The translations under genes were made by a program, and so were the position numbers. This document shows positions 1 to 5,212 of a DNA stretch of 6,124 nt, piece after piece (positions within the stretch are counted from its first letter, which is position 1; every line of letters starts with the position of its first letter). The DNA is taken from assembly GCA_025928535.1 (NCBI GenBank), contig JAICJJ010000187.1, positions 1-6,124 of the forward strand, given 5' to 3'. The notes beneath the pieces are model-generated. The model had not been told where the DNA came from. It worked only from the letters and a program-made list of their open reading frames with translations, and ran no database searches. Origin of the DNA: Thermomicrobiales bacterium. GTDB taxonomy: Bacteria; Chloroflexota; Chloroflexia; Thermomicrobiales; UBA6265.

Positions 1-1
1 C

Positions 2-292
2 GCTCGCGGCCGCTACGCCGAGCAACTGGAAGCATGGTTTCGCCATTTTCCGCGCGACCAATTCTTGATCCTGGCGAGCGAGGAGTTTTACGCCGATCCG
101 GCTGCGTCGGTCGGCCGCGCGACGTCATTTCTGGGTCTACCCCGGTTCGATTTGCCCGACTGGGAGCCGATGAACCAATCGGGCAAATCGGCGATGGACG
201 CGACGACGCGCCGCGCGCTCGCCGCCCGCTTCGCCGCCGACAACGATCGTCTGTCGCGGCTGCTTGGCTGGACGCCGCCGTGGGCCGGATGA
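2..292 (+). CDS. Sulfotransferase, C-terminal fragment (gene runs off the left edge)
   Basis: The frame is open from the window edge to TGA at 290-292 and gives the last 96 residues of a protein. It opens with R-G-x-Y-x-x-Q-L-x-x-W, continues with F-P-R-D-Q-F-L-I-L and then E-E-F-Y-A-D-P, and later has F-L-G-L-P. This order is typical of the C-terminal half of heparan-sulfate-type sulfotransferases and their bacterial relatives (Sulfotransfer_1 family). In that family the R-G/S-x-Y-x-x-Q-L segment lies near the active site, and the E-x-x-x-x-D-P stretch leads into the final helices. The family transfers sulfate from PAPS to a hydroxyl or amino group of an acceptor, often a glycan. The PAPS-binding N-terminal half is outside the window, so activity cannot be judged. 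The protein is of a different class from the five small paralogs downstream and is separated from the next gene by a 292-nt gap that holds an inverted repeat, so it is probably a separate transcription unit. Confidence 0.82.
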   Translation, partial: ARGRYAEQLEAWFRHFPRDQFLILASEEFYADPAASVGRATSFLGLPRFDLPDWEPMNQSGKSAMDATTRRALAARFAADNDRLSRLLGWTPPWAG

Positions 293-343
293 CGGGCCAG
301 CGAGGCTGCGATCAACGTCGCGCTTGGGGCGCGCCGCCCTCCG

Positions 344-421
344 GTCATCCTGAGCCGCAGCGAAGGATCTCGTATTCCGCATCCGCCAACAGACGAGATG
401 CTTCGACAGGCTCAGCATGAC
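344..421. repeat. Imperfect inverted repeat, REP/MITE-like intergenic element
   Basis: Left arm 344-372 and right arm 394-421 are imperfect reverse complements (29 and 28 nt, with a handful of mismatches and one 1-nt indel) around a 21-nt spacer. Both arms have the form GTCATSCTGAGC ... CGAAGSATCTCG when read inward. Conceptual translation of such elements gives the peptides L-S-L-S-K-H and F-A-A-A-Q-D-D, which I recognise as common spurious-ORF signatures of interspersed repeats in many bacterial genomes. As RNA the element could form a long hairpin. It lies about 50 nt past the stop of the upstream gene, a usual position for REP-like elements, and could stabilise or terminate that transcript. 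No transposase is present and no target-site duplication was identified. Confidence 0.75.
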
Positions 422-499
422 GGGGTCGCGTTGGCGGCGCCTGCATTGATGTGATGCGCGCCCGGTTGGTGAGCGATAAGCGTACGGACAGTCCGCGGC

Positions 500-508
500 T
501 GGTATGCT
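500..508 (+). promoter_or_regulatory. Possible extended -10 box upstream of the two-domain sulfotransferase gene
   Basis: TGGTATGCT matches the extended -10 pattern TGnTAnnnT. It ends 76 nt before the ATG at 585 and lies in the only upstream non-coding gap. No convincing -35 hexamer stands 16-18 nt upstream, so this rests on the -10 match and on similarity to boxes before two later genes (2669-2677, 3522-3530). Weak evidence. Confidence 0.25.
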
Positions 509-567
509 TTGCACTCACGGGAGCGAAGACGCGGGAAGGGTCGCCGCGGTGGCCGGGTTCAGGGTGC

Positions 568-573
568 AGGAGG
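568..573 (+). promoter_or_regulatory. Shine-Dalgarno AGGAGG that decides the start at 585
   Basis: A perfect AGGAGG lies 11 nt before the ATG at 585. An in-frame ATG at 504 would lengthen the protein by 27 residues, but it has no such site and overlaps the possible -10 box, so 585 is preferred. Confidence 0.7.
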
Positions 574-584
574 AACGTGGGTCG

Positions 585-1886
585 ATGGCGGTCGTCGAAG
601 TGCACAAGGTCGCGCAAGCGGCGCCGCAGTTGGACAAACTGCGCGGTTTCAACATCGACGCGCCGCGCGTCGGGCCAAGTTCCGTCTACGACATCGAAAT
701 CGCGGGCTGGGCGATCAGCGCGGGGCAGCCGATCGAAGCGGTCGAAATCCACGCCGAAGGCACAATTCTCCGGCGCGTCCCGCTCGATCAGCAGCGGCCG
801 GATGTCGCCCGCGACTATCCGGACGCGCCGGGTGCCGCCGTTTCCGGCTTTCGCGCCTGGCTGAGCGTCGTCGGCCTCGAGCCGGGCGTCGATCTCCAAC
901 TCCGCGTCGTCTTCGCCGACGGCGCGCGCCATCGCATCGGGGCCATCAAGTTGACCCACGAGCCGCTGCGCGCGACCTATCAGCCGAAGTTGCAGCCGAT
1001 CATGCTGACGACGATGGGGCGCGCCGGCACCACCTGGACGATGCGCCTCCTCTCCGAGCACCCGCAGATCGTGGTCCACCGCTGGCATCCGTACGAATTG
1101 CGCACGGCCCGCTACTGGTGGCACATGATCAAGACGCTCTCGGAACCGCGCGACCCCTACCGCTCGGCGCAAGCCGACTTTTTCCAGACCAACAAGCAGT
1201 GGATCGGGTACAACCCGTTCTACCCGGAGCCCATTTCGGTCACGCCGGGCCTGCGGGAATGGATGGGGAAGACCTACGTCGAAGAACTCGCCAATTTCGG
1301 CATGCGCTTCGCCGACGAGACCTACCTCAAAATTGCCGAAGGGCAAGGTCAGTCCAACCCGGTCTACCTCGCCGAAAAGCATCGCGCCGACAATTTGCCA
1401 TGGCTCGTCTGGGAGCTCTATCCGAACGCGAAAGAGATTTTTCTCGTCCGCGATTTTCGCGATGTGATCAGCTCGATGCTGGCGTTCAACGTCAAGCATG
1501 GGCGGCAGGTCTTCGGGCCGCCGCATGTCAAGAGCGACGAAGATTTCATCCGCTTCATGCGCTCCAGCACGATCCGGCAGCTGGCGCGCAGTTACCCCAA
1601 GCGGAAAGAGCGGGCGCATCTCATCCGTTACGAAGACCTCATCGCCGATCCGGCGACGACCCTGCGCGGCGTGTTGCGTTATCTCGAACTCGACGCCGGC
1701 GACGCGACGGTCGATGGCATGGTGGGGCGCGCCTCGGCCGAAAATCCGGAAATGAAAGGGCACCTGACGAGCGCCAACGTCAGCACGTCGCTCGGACGCT
1801 GGCGCACCTCGCTCTCGCCCGCCTTGCAAGACGTCGCGCGCGAAGAATTGGGCGACGTCCTCGAGCAATTCGGCTACGCCGTCTGA
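585..1886 (+). CDS. Two-domain sulfotransferase (N-terminal beta-rich accessory domain plus sulfotransferase domain), 433 aa
   Basis: The C-terminal two thirds is a PAPS-dependent sulfotransferase. The 5'-phosphosulfate loop is T-M-G-R-A-G-T-T-W (143-151), with Arg where classical enzymes have Lys, as is common in bacterial members. The 3'-phosphate box is V-R-D-F-R-D-V-I-S-S (288-297), with Arg289 and Ser297 in the canonical spacing of eight. R-Y-E-D-L (348-352) and G-R-W-R (404-407) follow, the latter standing in for the C-terminal R-K-G/GDW region. Residues about 30-125 form a separate domain predicted to be beta-rich, with I-A-G-W-A-I-S, R-x-D-V-A-x-x-Y-P-D and V-S-G-F-R-A-W-L. Similar modules occur N-terminal to bacterial glycosyltransferases and sulfotransferases, but I cannot name the family. 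No signal peptide or membrane segment is seen, so the enzyme should be cytosolic. The acceptor is unknown. ST-1 begins 26 nt downstream, which suggests co-transcription. Confidence 0.9.
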   Translation: MAVVEVHKVAQAAPQLDKLRGFNIDAPRVGPSSVYDIEIAGWAISAGQPIEAVEIHAEGTILRRVPLDQQRPDVARDYPDAPGAAVSGFRAWLSVVGLEPGVDLQLRVVFADGARHRIGAIKLTHEPLRATYQPKLQPIMLTTMGRAGTTWTMRLLSEHPQIVVHRWHPYELRTARYWWHMIKTLSEPRDPYRSAQADFFQTNKQWIGYNPFYPEPISVTPGLREWMGKTYVEELANFGMRFADETYLKIAEGQGQSNPVYLAEKHRADNLPWLVWELYPNAKEIFLVRDFRDVISSMLAFNVKHGRQVFGPPHVKSDEDFIRFMRSSTIRQLARSYPKRKERAHLIRYEDLIADPATTLRGVLRYLELDAGDATVDGMVGRASAENPEMKGHLTSANVSTSLGRWRTSLSPALQDVAREELGDVLEQFGYAV

Positions 1887-1912
1887 GCCGGTCAAGCCAG
1901 AATCGGGGAAGC

Positions 1913-2641
1913 ATGCGCATCATCATCGCCTCGCCGCCGAAAGCCGGCAATTCCTGGCTGAAATGTCTGCTCGCGAGCATCTACGGCTTGCGCTGGCTGA
2001 CGGGCGACGAAACGCCGGACGGTCCGACGGTCGATGCCTTCGCGCGGTGGCTGACGGAGCGCGGCTTTCCGGCCGATTCGGTCTATCACCAGCACTATCC
2101 GTTTTCGCCCGCATTGATGGACGCCGTCGATGGCGTGCCGGCGCACGTCGCCACAATCCTGCGCGATCCCTACGACATGTTCGTTTCGCTCTATTTCTTC
2201 GTGCAGACGCAAGCCGAAAATCCAAACCGGGCCGCCAAGGGACGCAGCCGTGACGCCGACGTGATGATCGGCCGGACGATCGACGATCCCGAATCGCTGG
2301 CCTTTCTGGCCGACGGCTTCGACGCCGATCTCCGCAAGGGGATCGCCTGGCTCGAAAGCGGGCGCTCCGCCGTCGTCCGCTACGAGGCGCTGCACGCCGA
2401 TCCGCGGTCGGCGATCACGGAGTTGACGGCCCAACTGAGGCCGGTCGATTCGGCGCGGATCGAGCGGGCGATCGAAGACTGTCAGGCGGAAAATCTGCTC
2501 CAGCAGCGCAAGGGGCTGAAGCGGCGCATTCGCGCGGCCACCGTCGGCGACTGGAAAAACCATCTCTCGGACGAGCACTTGCGGATCATGCGGGATCGTC
2601 ACGCCCCGTTGATCGAGCGCCTCGGCTACACGGTCGTTTGA
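1913..2641 (+). CDS. ST-1: small sulfotransferase, first of five tandem paralogs, 242 aa
   Basis: Predicted cytosolic PAPS-dependent sulfotransferase of the SULT-like Sulfotransfer_1 fold. Landmarks: P-P-K-A-G-N-S-W (8-15), with Lys10 as the expected 5'-phosphosulfate ligand; H-Q-H (59-61), where the second His is the likely catalytic base by position; R-D-P-Y-D-M-F-V-S (84-92), with Arg84 and Ser92 binding the 3'-phosphate; R-Y-E (156-158); and R-A-A-T-V-G-D-W-K-N-H (207-217), equivalent to the classical R-K-G-x-x-G-D-W-K-N-H but with K-G replaced by A-A. The enzyme is shorter than typical 280-300-residue SULTs. The ATG at 1913 is fixed because paralogs begin at the same place and Lys10 must be included. 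Its ribosome site (GGGGA, 1905-1909) is only 3 nt away and weak, so translation may depend on the gene ending 26 nt upstream. It is the most divergent of the five, with the longest spacer between GL and R-A-A-T and an unusually basic stretch K-G-L-K-R-R-I-R (200-207). Confidence 0.9.
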   Translation: MRIIIASPPKAGNSWLKCLLASIYGLRWLTGDETPDGPTVDAFARWLTERGFPADSVYHQHYPFSPALMDAVDGVPAHVATILRDPYDMFVSLYFFVQTQAENPNRAAKGRSRDADVMIGRTIDDPESLAFLADGFDADLRKGIAWLESGRSAVVRYEALHADPRSAITELTAQLRPVDSARIERAIEDCQAENLLQQRKGLKRRIRAATVGDWKNHLSDEHLRIMRDRHAPLIERLGYTVV

Positions 2642-2668
2642 GCCGGAACCGGCCGGAATCGGAGCGTG

Positions 2669-2677
2669 TGCTAGAGT
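2669..2677 (+). promoter_or_regulatory. Possible extended -10 box before ST-2
   Basis: TGCTAGAGT fits TGnTAnAnT and sits in the 129-nt gap, 93 nt before the GTG at 2771. No clear -35 is seen at 16-18 nt. It closely resembles TGCTACACT in the next large gap, which raises its credibility slightly. Confidence 0.3.
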
Positions 2678-2739
2678 TTTCGTCCGGCGACATTCCCGAT
2701 TGAGTGCGACCAGGCGCGGTCCACTCCGTGCCGACCCGA

Positions 2740-2760
2740 CGCCCGAACGGGCGCCAGGAG
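2740..2760 (+). promoter_or_regulatory. ST-2 ribosome binding site preceded by a short hairpin
   Basis: AGGAG (2756-2760) lies 10 nt before the GTG at 2771 and supports that start. A 5-bp perfect stem (2740-2744 with 2749-2753, loop GAAC) ends 2 nt before the AGGAG. It leaves the site free, and any role in translation is speculative. Confidence 0.5.
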
Positions 2761-2770
2761 CGACGATTTC

Positions 2771-3490
2771 GTGCGAATCCTCATCGCGGCGCCGCCGAAA
2801 GCGGGCAACATGTGGCTCAAATGCCTTCTCGGCGAAATGTACGGGCTGCGGTGGCTGAAGCAAGGCGAAACGCCGTCGCGCGCCGATCTCGATTCCTTTC
2901 GCGACTGGGTCGCGGCCGGCTCGTTCGCCGACGACACGATTTTCCATCAGCATTACGACTATTCGGACGATCTCTGCCAGATCGCCGAATCGGCGCCAGC
3001 GCACCTCGTCTCGATCGTGCGCGATCCTTATGACGCGTTCGTGTCCACCTATTTCACGCTGCAACAGCACGCTGAGGAACACAATCGTAAAGGCCGCAAA
3101 TGGGCCAACCTGATGGGCAAGTCGATCGACGACCGGGACGTCCTCGCCTTTCTCGACGAAGGCGGCTACCGCAACAATTTGCTCAAGGCGAGCGAATGGC
3201 TGCACAGCGGCCGCGCGGTCGTGCTGCGCTACGAGCGGTTGCAGGCCGATCCGATCGGCGAACTGGAACGCGCCGCCGCGTCGATCGCGCCTGTGCCGCG
3301 CGGCCGGATCGAGCGATCGGTCGAAACGTGCCGCGCCGACAACATGCGCCAGATGAATCGGGGCATGGCGAAACACGTGCGCTCGGCGACCGTCGGCGAC
3401 TGGGAAAATCATCTGAACGACAACCACCTCGCGATCTTTCGCGCGCGGTACGCCGATCTGATCGAATCGCTCGGTTATCCCGTTCGTTGA
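2771..3490 (+). CDS. ST-2: small sulfotransferase, second tandem paralog, 239 aa
   Basis: Landmarks in register with its neighbours: P-P-K-A-G-N-M-W (8-15), H-Q-H-Y-D-Y-S (59-65), R-D-P-Y-D-A-F-V-S (84-92), R-Y-E (153-155), C-R-A-D-N-M (187-192) and R-S-A-T-V-G-D-W-E-N-H (204-214). With ST-1 it forms the subgroup that keeps the classical GDW tryptophan. A hand count against ST-3 gives about 132 identical positions of 239 with no gaps (about 55%). The start is GTG, chosen because AGGAG lies 10 nt upstream and the product then aligns from residue 1 with the other four. Residues 98-116 (rich in H, E, N, K and R) form the variable loop that probably faces the acceptor. The gene is flanked by the two largest gaps in the array (129 and 200 nt), so it may be transcribed alone. 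Sulfate transfer to a hydroxyl acceptor is inferred from the family; the substrate is unknown. Confidence 0.9.
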   Translation: MRILIAAPPKAGNMWLKCLLGEMYGLRWLKQGETPSRADLDSFRDWVAAGSFADDTIFHQHYDYSDDLCQIAESAPAHLVSIVRDPYDAFVSTYFTLQQHAEEHNRKGRKWANLMGKSIDDRDVLAFLDEGGYRNNLLKASEWLHSGRAVVLRYERLQADPIGELERAAASIAPVPRGRIERSVETCRADNMRQMNRGMAKHVRSATVGDWENHLNDNHLAIFRARYADLIESLGYPVR

Positions 3491-3493
3491 CGT

Positions 3494-3509
3494 CGTTCGG
3501 CGGCGAACG
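3494..3509 (+). terminator. Small hairpin just after ST-2, possible weak terminator
   Basis: CGTTCG (3494-3499) and CGAACG (3504-3509) form a perfect 6-bp stem with a GCGG loop, starting 4 nt after the ST-2 stop. No T-run follows, so it is not a classical intrinsic terminator. A second CGTTCG at 3481-3486, inside the ST-2 C-terminal codons, could pair with the same right arm. Confidence 0.3.
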
Positions 3510-3521
3510 TACAGTCGGGGC

Positions 3522-3530
3522 TGCTACACT
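3522..3530 (+). promoter_or_regulatory. Possible extended -10 box before ST-3
   Basis: TGCTACACT fits TGnTAnAnT within the 200-nt gap 3491-3690, which is otherwise free of convincing ORFs. It lies just after the hairpin at 3494-3509 and about 160 nt before ST-3. No good -35 stands at normal spacing; the TTGAC at 3487-3491 is too far away (about 33 nt). A new transcription unit starting here is plausible. Confidence 0.3.
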
Positions 3531-3674
3531 CCGCGCATTCGAGCGCGAACGGGGATCGCGACGCTGACGGCCCAGGGCGGCCGAATCGCGCCAGCGGCGC
3601 GGCGGAGCGCGGGATGAGGGTCAAGACGCGCTGCGGGTCGCCTCGCGAACAGCGCGGGAACGACGACCGACGGG

Positions 3675-3681
3675 GGAGGAG
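3675..3681 (+). promoter_or_regulatory. Strong Shine-Dalgarno for ST-3
   Basis: GGAGGAG lies 9 nt before the GTG at 3691. This is near-ideal spacing and supports a GTG start, in agreement with the paralog alignment. Confidence 0.75.
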
Positions 3682-3690
3682 ATCGGATCG

Positions 3691-4410
3691 GTGAGGATCA
3701 TCATTGCGGGTCCGCCCAAAGCGGGGAATGTCTGGCTGAAGTGCATCCTCGGCCAGATGTACGACTTGCGTCAACTCGGCACGCAGGAGACGCCGAAGCG
3801 GCCGCAATTCGCCCTGTTCAAGACGTGGACCGAAGCGGGCGGCTTTCCGGACGGAACGATCTTCCATCAGCATTACGACTATTCGCCGGAACTGGTCGAT
3901 CTGATCGACGCGCTGCCGGCGCACGCCGTGACCATCATCCGCGATCCGTACGACGCCTTCGTCTCGTCCTACTACAACATCCAGAAGCACGAGGGCGACG
4001 GCTTGCGCGACGGCCGCCGCACCGACCAGATCATGGGCAAGCCGCTCGACCACGCCGACGTGATCGCCTTTCTCCGCGCCGGCGGCTTCCGCAACAACAT
4101 GATCCGCGCCCGGCAGTGGCTGGAAAGCGGCCGGACCCACATCGTCCGCTACGAAAATCTTCACTCCGACCCCGTCGCCGAATTGCGCCGCGTCGCCGAC
4201 GCGATCGCGCCGGTGTCGGACGAGCGGATCGAACGCGCGCTCGACGCTTGCTCGGCCGACAACATGCGAAAAGCCGGCGGCGCGAAATCGGGGCACGTGC
4301 GGGCGGCGAAAGTCGGCGATTCGAAGGAAAAACTGAACGACGAGCATCTGGCGATCTTTCGCGAGCGGCACGGCGATCTGATCCGGACGCTCGGCTACGA
4401 AGTGCGCTGA
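3691..4410 (+). CDS. ST-3: small sulfotransferase, third tandem paralog, 239 aa
   Basis: Has all the array landmarks: P-P-K-A-G-N-V-W (8-15), H-Q-H-Y-D-Y-S (59-65), R-D-P-Y-D-A-F-V-S (84-92), G-G-F-R-N-N-M (131-137, shared with ST-2 as G-G-Y-R-N-N-L), R-Y-E (153-155), C-S-A-D-N-M (187-192) and R-A-A-K-V-G-D-S-K-E-K-L (204-215). The last motif differs from ST-1 and ST-2: the classical Trp of GDW is Ser, and Thr at the fourth position is Lys. ST-4 and ST-5 share this form. ST-3 is therefore a mosaic, closest to ST-2 through the HQH and GGxRNN regions but with the C-terminal loop of the downstream genes. Predicted cytosolic PAPS-dependent enzyme, acceptor unknown. It probably heads an operon with ST-4 (51-nt gap) and ST-5. 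Confidence 0.9.
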   Translation: MRIIIAGPPKAGNVWLKCILGQMYDLRQLGTQETPKRPQFALFKTWTEAGGFPDGTIFHQHYDYSPELVDLIDALPAHAVTIIRDPYDAFVSSYYNIQKHEGDGLRDGRRTDQIMGKPLDHADVIAFLRAGGFRNNMIRARQWLESGRTHIVRYENLHSDPVAELRRVADAIAPVSDERIERALDACSADNMRKAGGAKSGHVRAAKVGDSKEKLNDEHLAIFRERHGDLIRTLGYEVR

Positions 4411-4445
4411 CGCCACGAATCGCGGCCGAACGCGGTCGCCGGGGG

Positions 4446-4451
4446 AGAGGA
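4446..4451 (+). promoter_or_regulatory. Ribosome binding site of ST-4
   Basis: AGAGGA, at the end of a purine-rich run (4441-4452), lies 10 nt before the ATG at 4462. The 51-nt gap shows no promoter-like box. Confidence 0.5.
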
Positions 4452-4461
4452 ACGGACGTCG

Positions 4462-5193
4462 ATGCGGATCGTGATCACGTCGCCGCCGAAGATGGGCAAC
4501 AAATGGCTCAAATGCCTGCTCGGCACGATCTATGGCCTCGACTGGCTGATGGGCGACGACACGCCGGTGACGAGAGCCGACCAGTTCGCCGACTGGATCC
4601 AGAGCGGCGCCTTTCAGGAAGACACCATCTTCCATCAGCATTGCAAGTACAAGCCGCACCTCTGCGACGCCCTCGACGCGATGCCGGCGCATGTCGTCAC
4701 CATCATTCGCGATCCCTACGATGCGTTCGTCTCCATGTATTACTGGCTGCAAAGCCGGAAGGTGCATGACGACACGAAGGGGCGCGTCCGGAAGAAAGAG
4801 CGGCCGCGCGACGTGCTGGTCGGCAAGCCGCTGGCCGATCCGGCGATCCTCGCCTTTCTCGGCGACGAATTCGGCATCTACATCGACCGCGCCGTCGAGT
4901 GGACCGAAAGTGGGCGGGCGCTCGTTGTGCGCTACGAAGATCTTCATCGCGACACGTTCGCCGAAATGAAGCGGGTGACCGAACTGATCGCGCCGGCCGA
5001 CGACGCGCGGATTCGGCGGGCGATCGTCACCTGCCAGGCCGACAACATGCGAAAGATGAGCCCGAAGATGGCGCAGCACATCCGCTCGGCCAAGGTCGGC
5101 GATTCGAAAGAACGGCTCGGGCCGGAACATCTGCAAATCTTCCGGGAGCGCTACGGCGAGCAGGTGCAGCGCCTCGGCTACGAGGTCCGCTAG
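4462..5193 (+). CDS. ST-4: small sulfotransferase, fourth tandem paralog, 243 aa
   Basis: Landmarks: P-P-K-M-G-N-K-W (8-15), H-Q-H-C-K-Y-K (58-64), R-D-P-Y-D-A-F-V-S (83-91), R-Y-E-D-L (157-161), C-Q-A-D-N-M (191-196) and R-S-A-K-V-G-D-S-K-E-R-L (208-219). Two features stand out. Its variable loop (about 97-117) is the longest and most basic of the set after ST-1, with a K-G-R-V-R-K-K-E-R-P-R run (106-116). The segment after HQH is C-K-Y-K-P-H rather than Y-D-Y-S, adding positive charge and two extra cysteines (61 and 68). This would suit an acidic acceptor such as an already sulfated or uronic-acid-containing molecule, but that is inference. It ends with TAG, 19 nt before ST-5, so the two are very probably co-transcribed and perhaps translationally coupled. 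Confidence 0.9.
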   Translation: MRIVITSPPKMGNKWLKCLLGTIYGLDWLMGDDTPVTRADQFADWIQSGAFQEDTIFHQHCKYKPHLCDALDAMPAHVVTIIRDPYDAFVSMYYWLQSRKVHDDTKGRVRKKERPRDVLVGKPLADPAILAFLGDEFGIYIDRAVEWTESGRALVVRYEDLHRDTFAEMKRVTELIAPADDARIRRAIVTCQADNMRKMSPKMAQHIRSAKVGDSKERLGPEHLQIFRERYGEQVQRLGYEVR

Positions 5194-5201
5194 GACGCCG
5201 C

Positions 5202-5207
5202 AGGAGG
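5202..5207 (+). promoter_or_regulatory. Shine-Dalgarno AGGAGG for ST-5
   Basis: A perfect AGGAGG lies 5 nt before the GTG at 5213, inside the 19-nt ST-4/ST-5 gap. It confirms the GTG start and leaves no room for a separate promoter in the gap. Confidence 0.75.
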
Positions 5208-5212
5208 CCGCC

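Noticed and set aside
344..421. CRISPR repeat unit or insertion-sequence end
   Set aside because: There are only two arms in inverted orientation, with no regularly spaced direct repeats, no spacers and no transposase. The REP-like interspersed repeat explanation fits better.
504..584. ATG at 504 as the start of the two-domain sulfotransferase
   Set aside because: It has no Shine-Dalgarno, and the added 27 residues look non-conserved. The ATG at 585 has AGGAGG 11 nt upstream.
509..1912. Upstream extension of the ST-1 frame to 509, giving a 710-residue protein
   Set aside because: The first roughly 468 residues overlap the two-domain gene in another frame and are low-complexity Arg/Ala-rich. 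Homology to the paralogs begins exactly at the ATG at 1913.
3491..3690. Small ORF or RNA gene in the 200-nt gap before ST-3
   Set aside because: Only the C-terminal tail of an out-of-frame shadow frame crosses it. No tRNA-like fold, no extended hairpin beyond the 6-bp stem at 3494-3509, and no start codon with a ribosome site other than that of ST-3.
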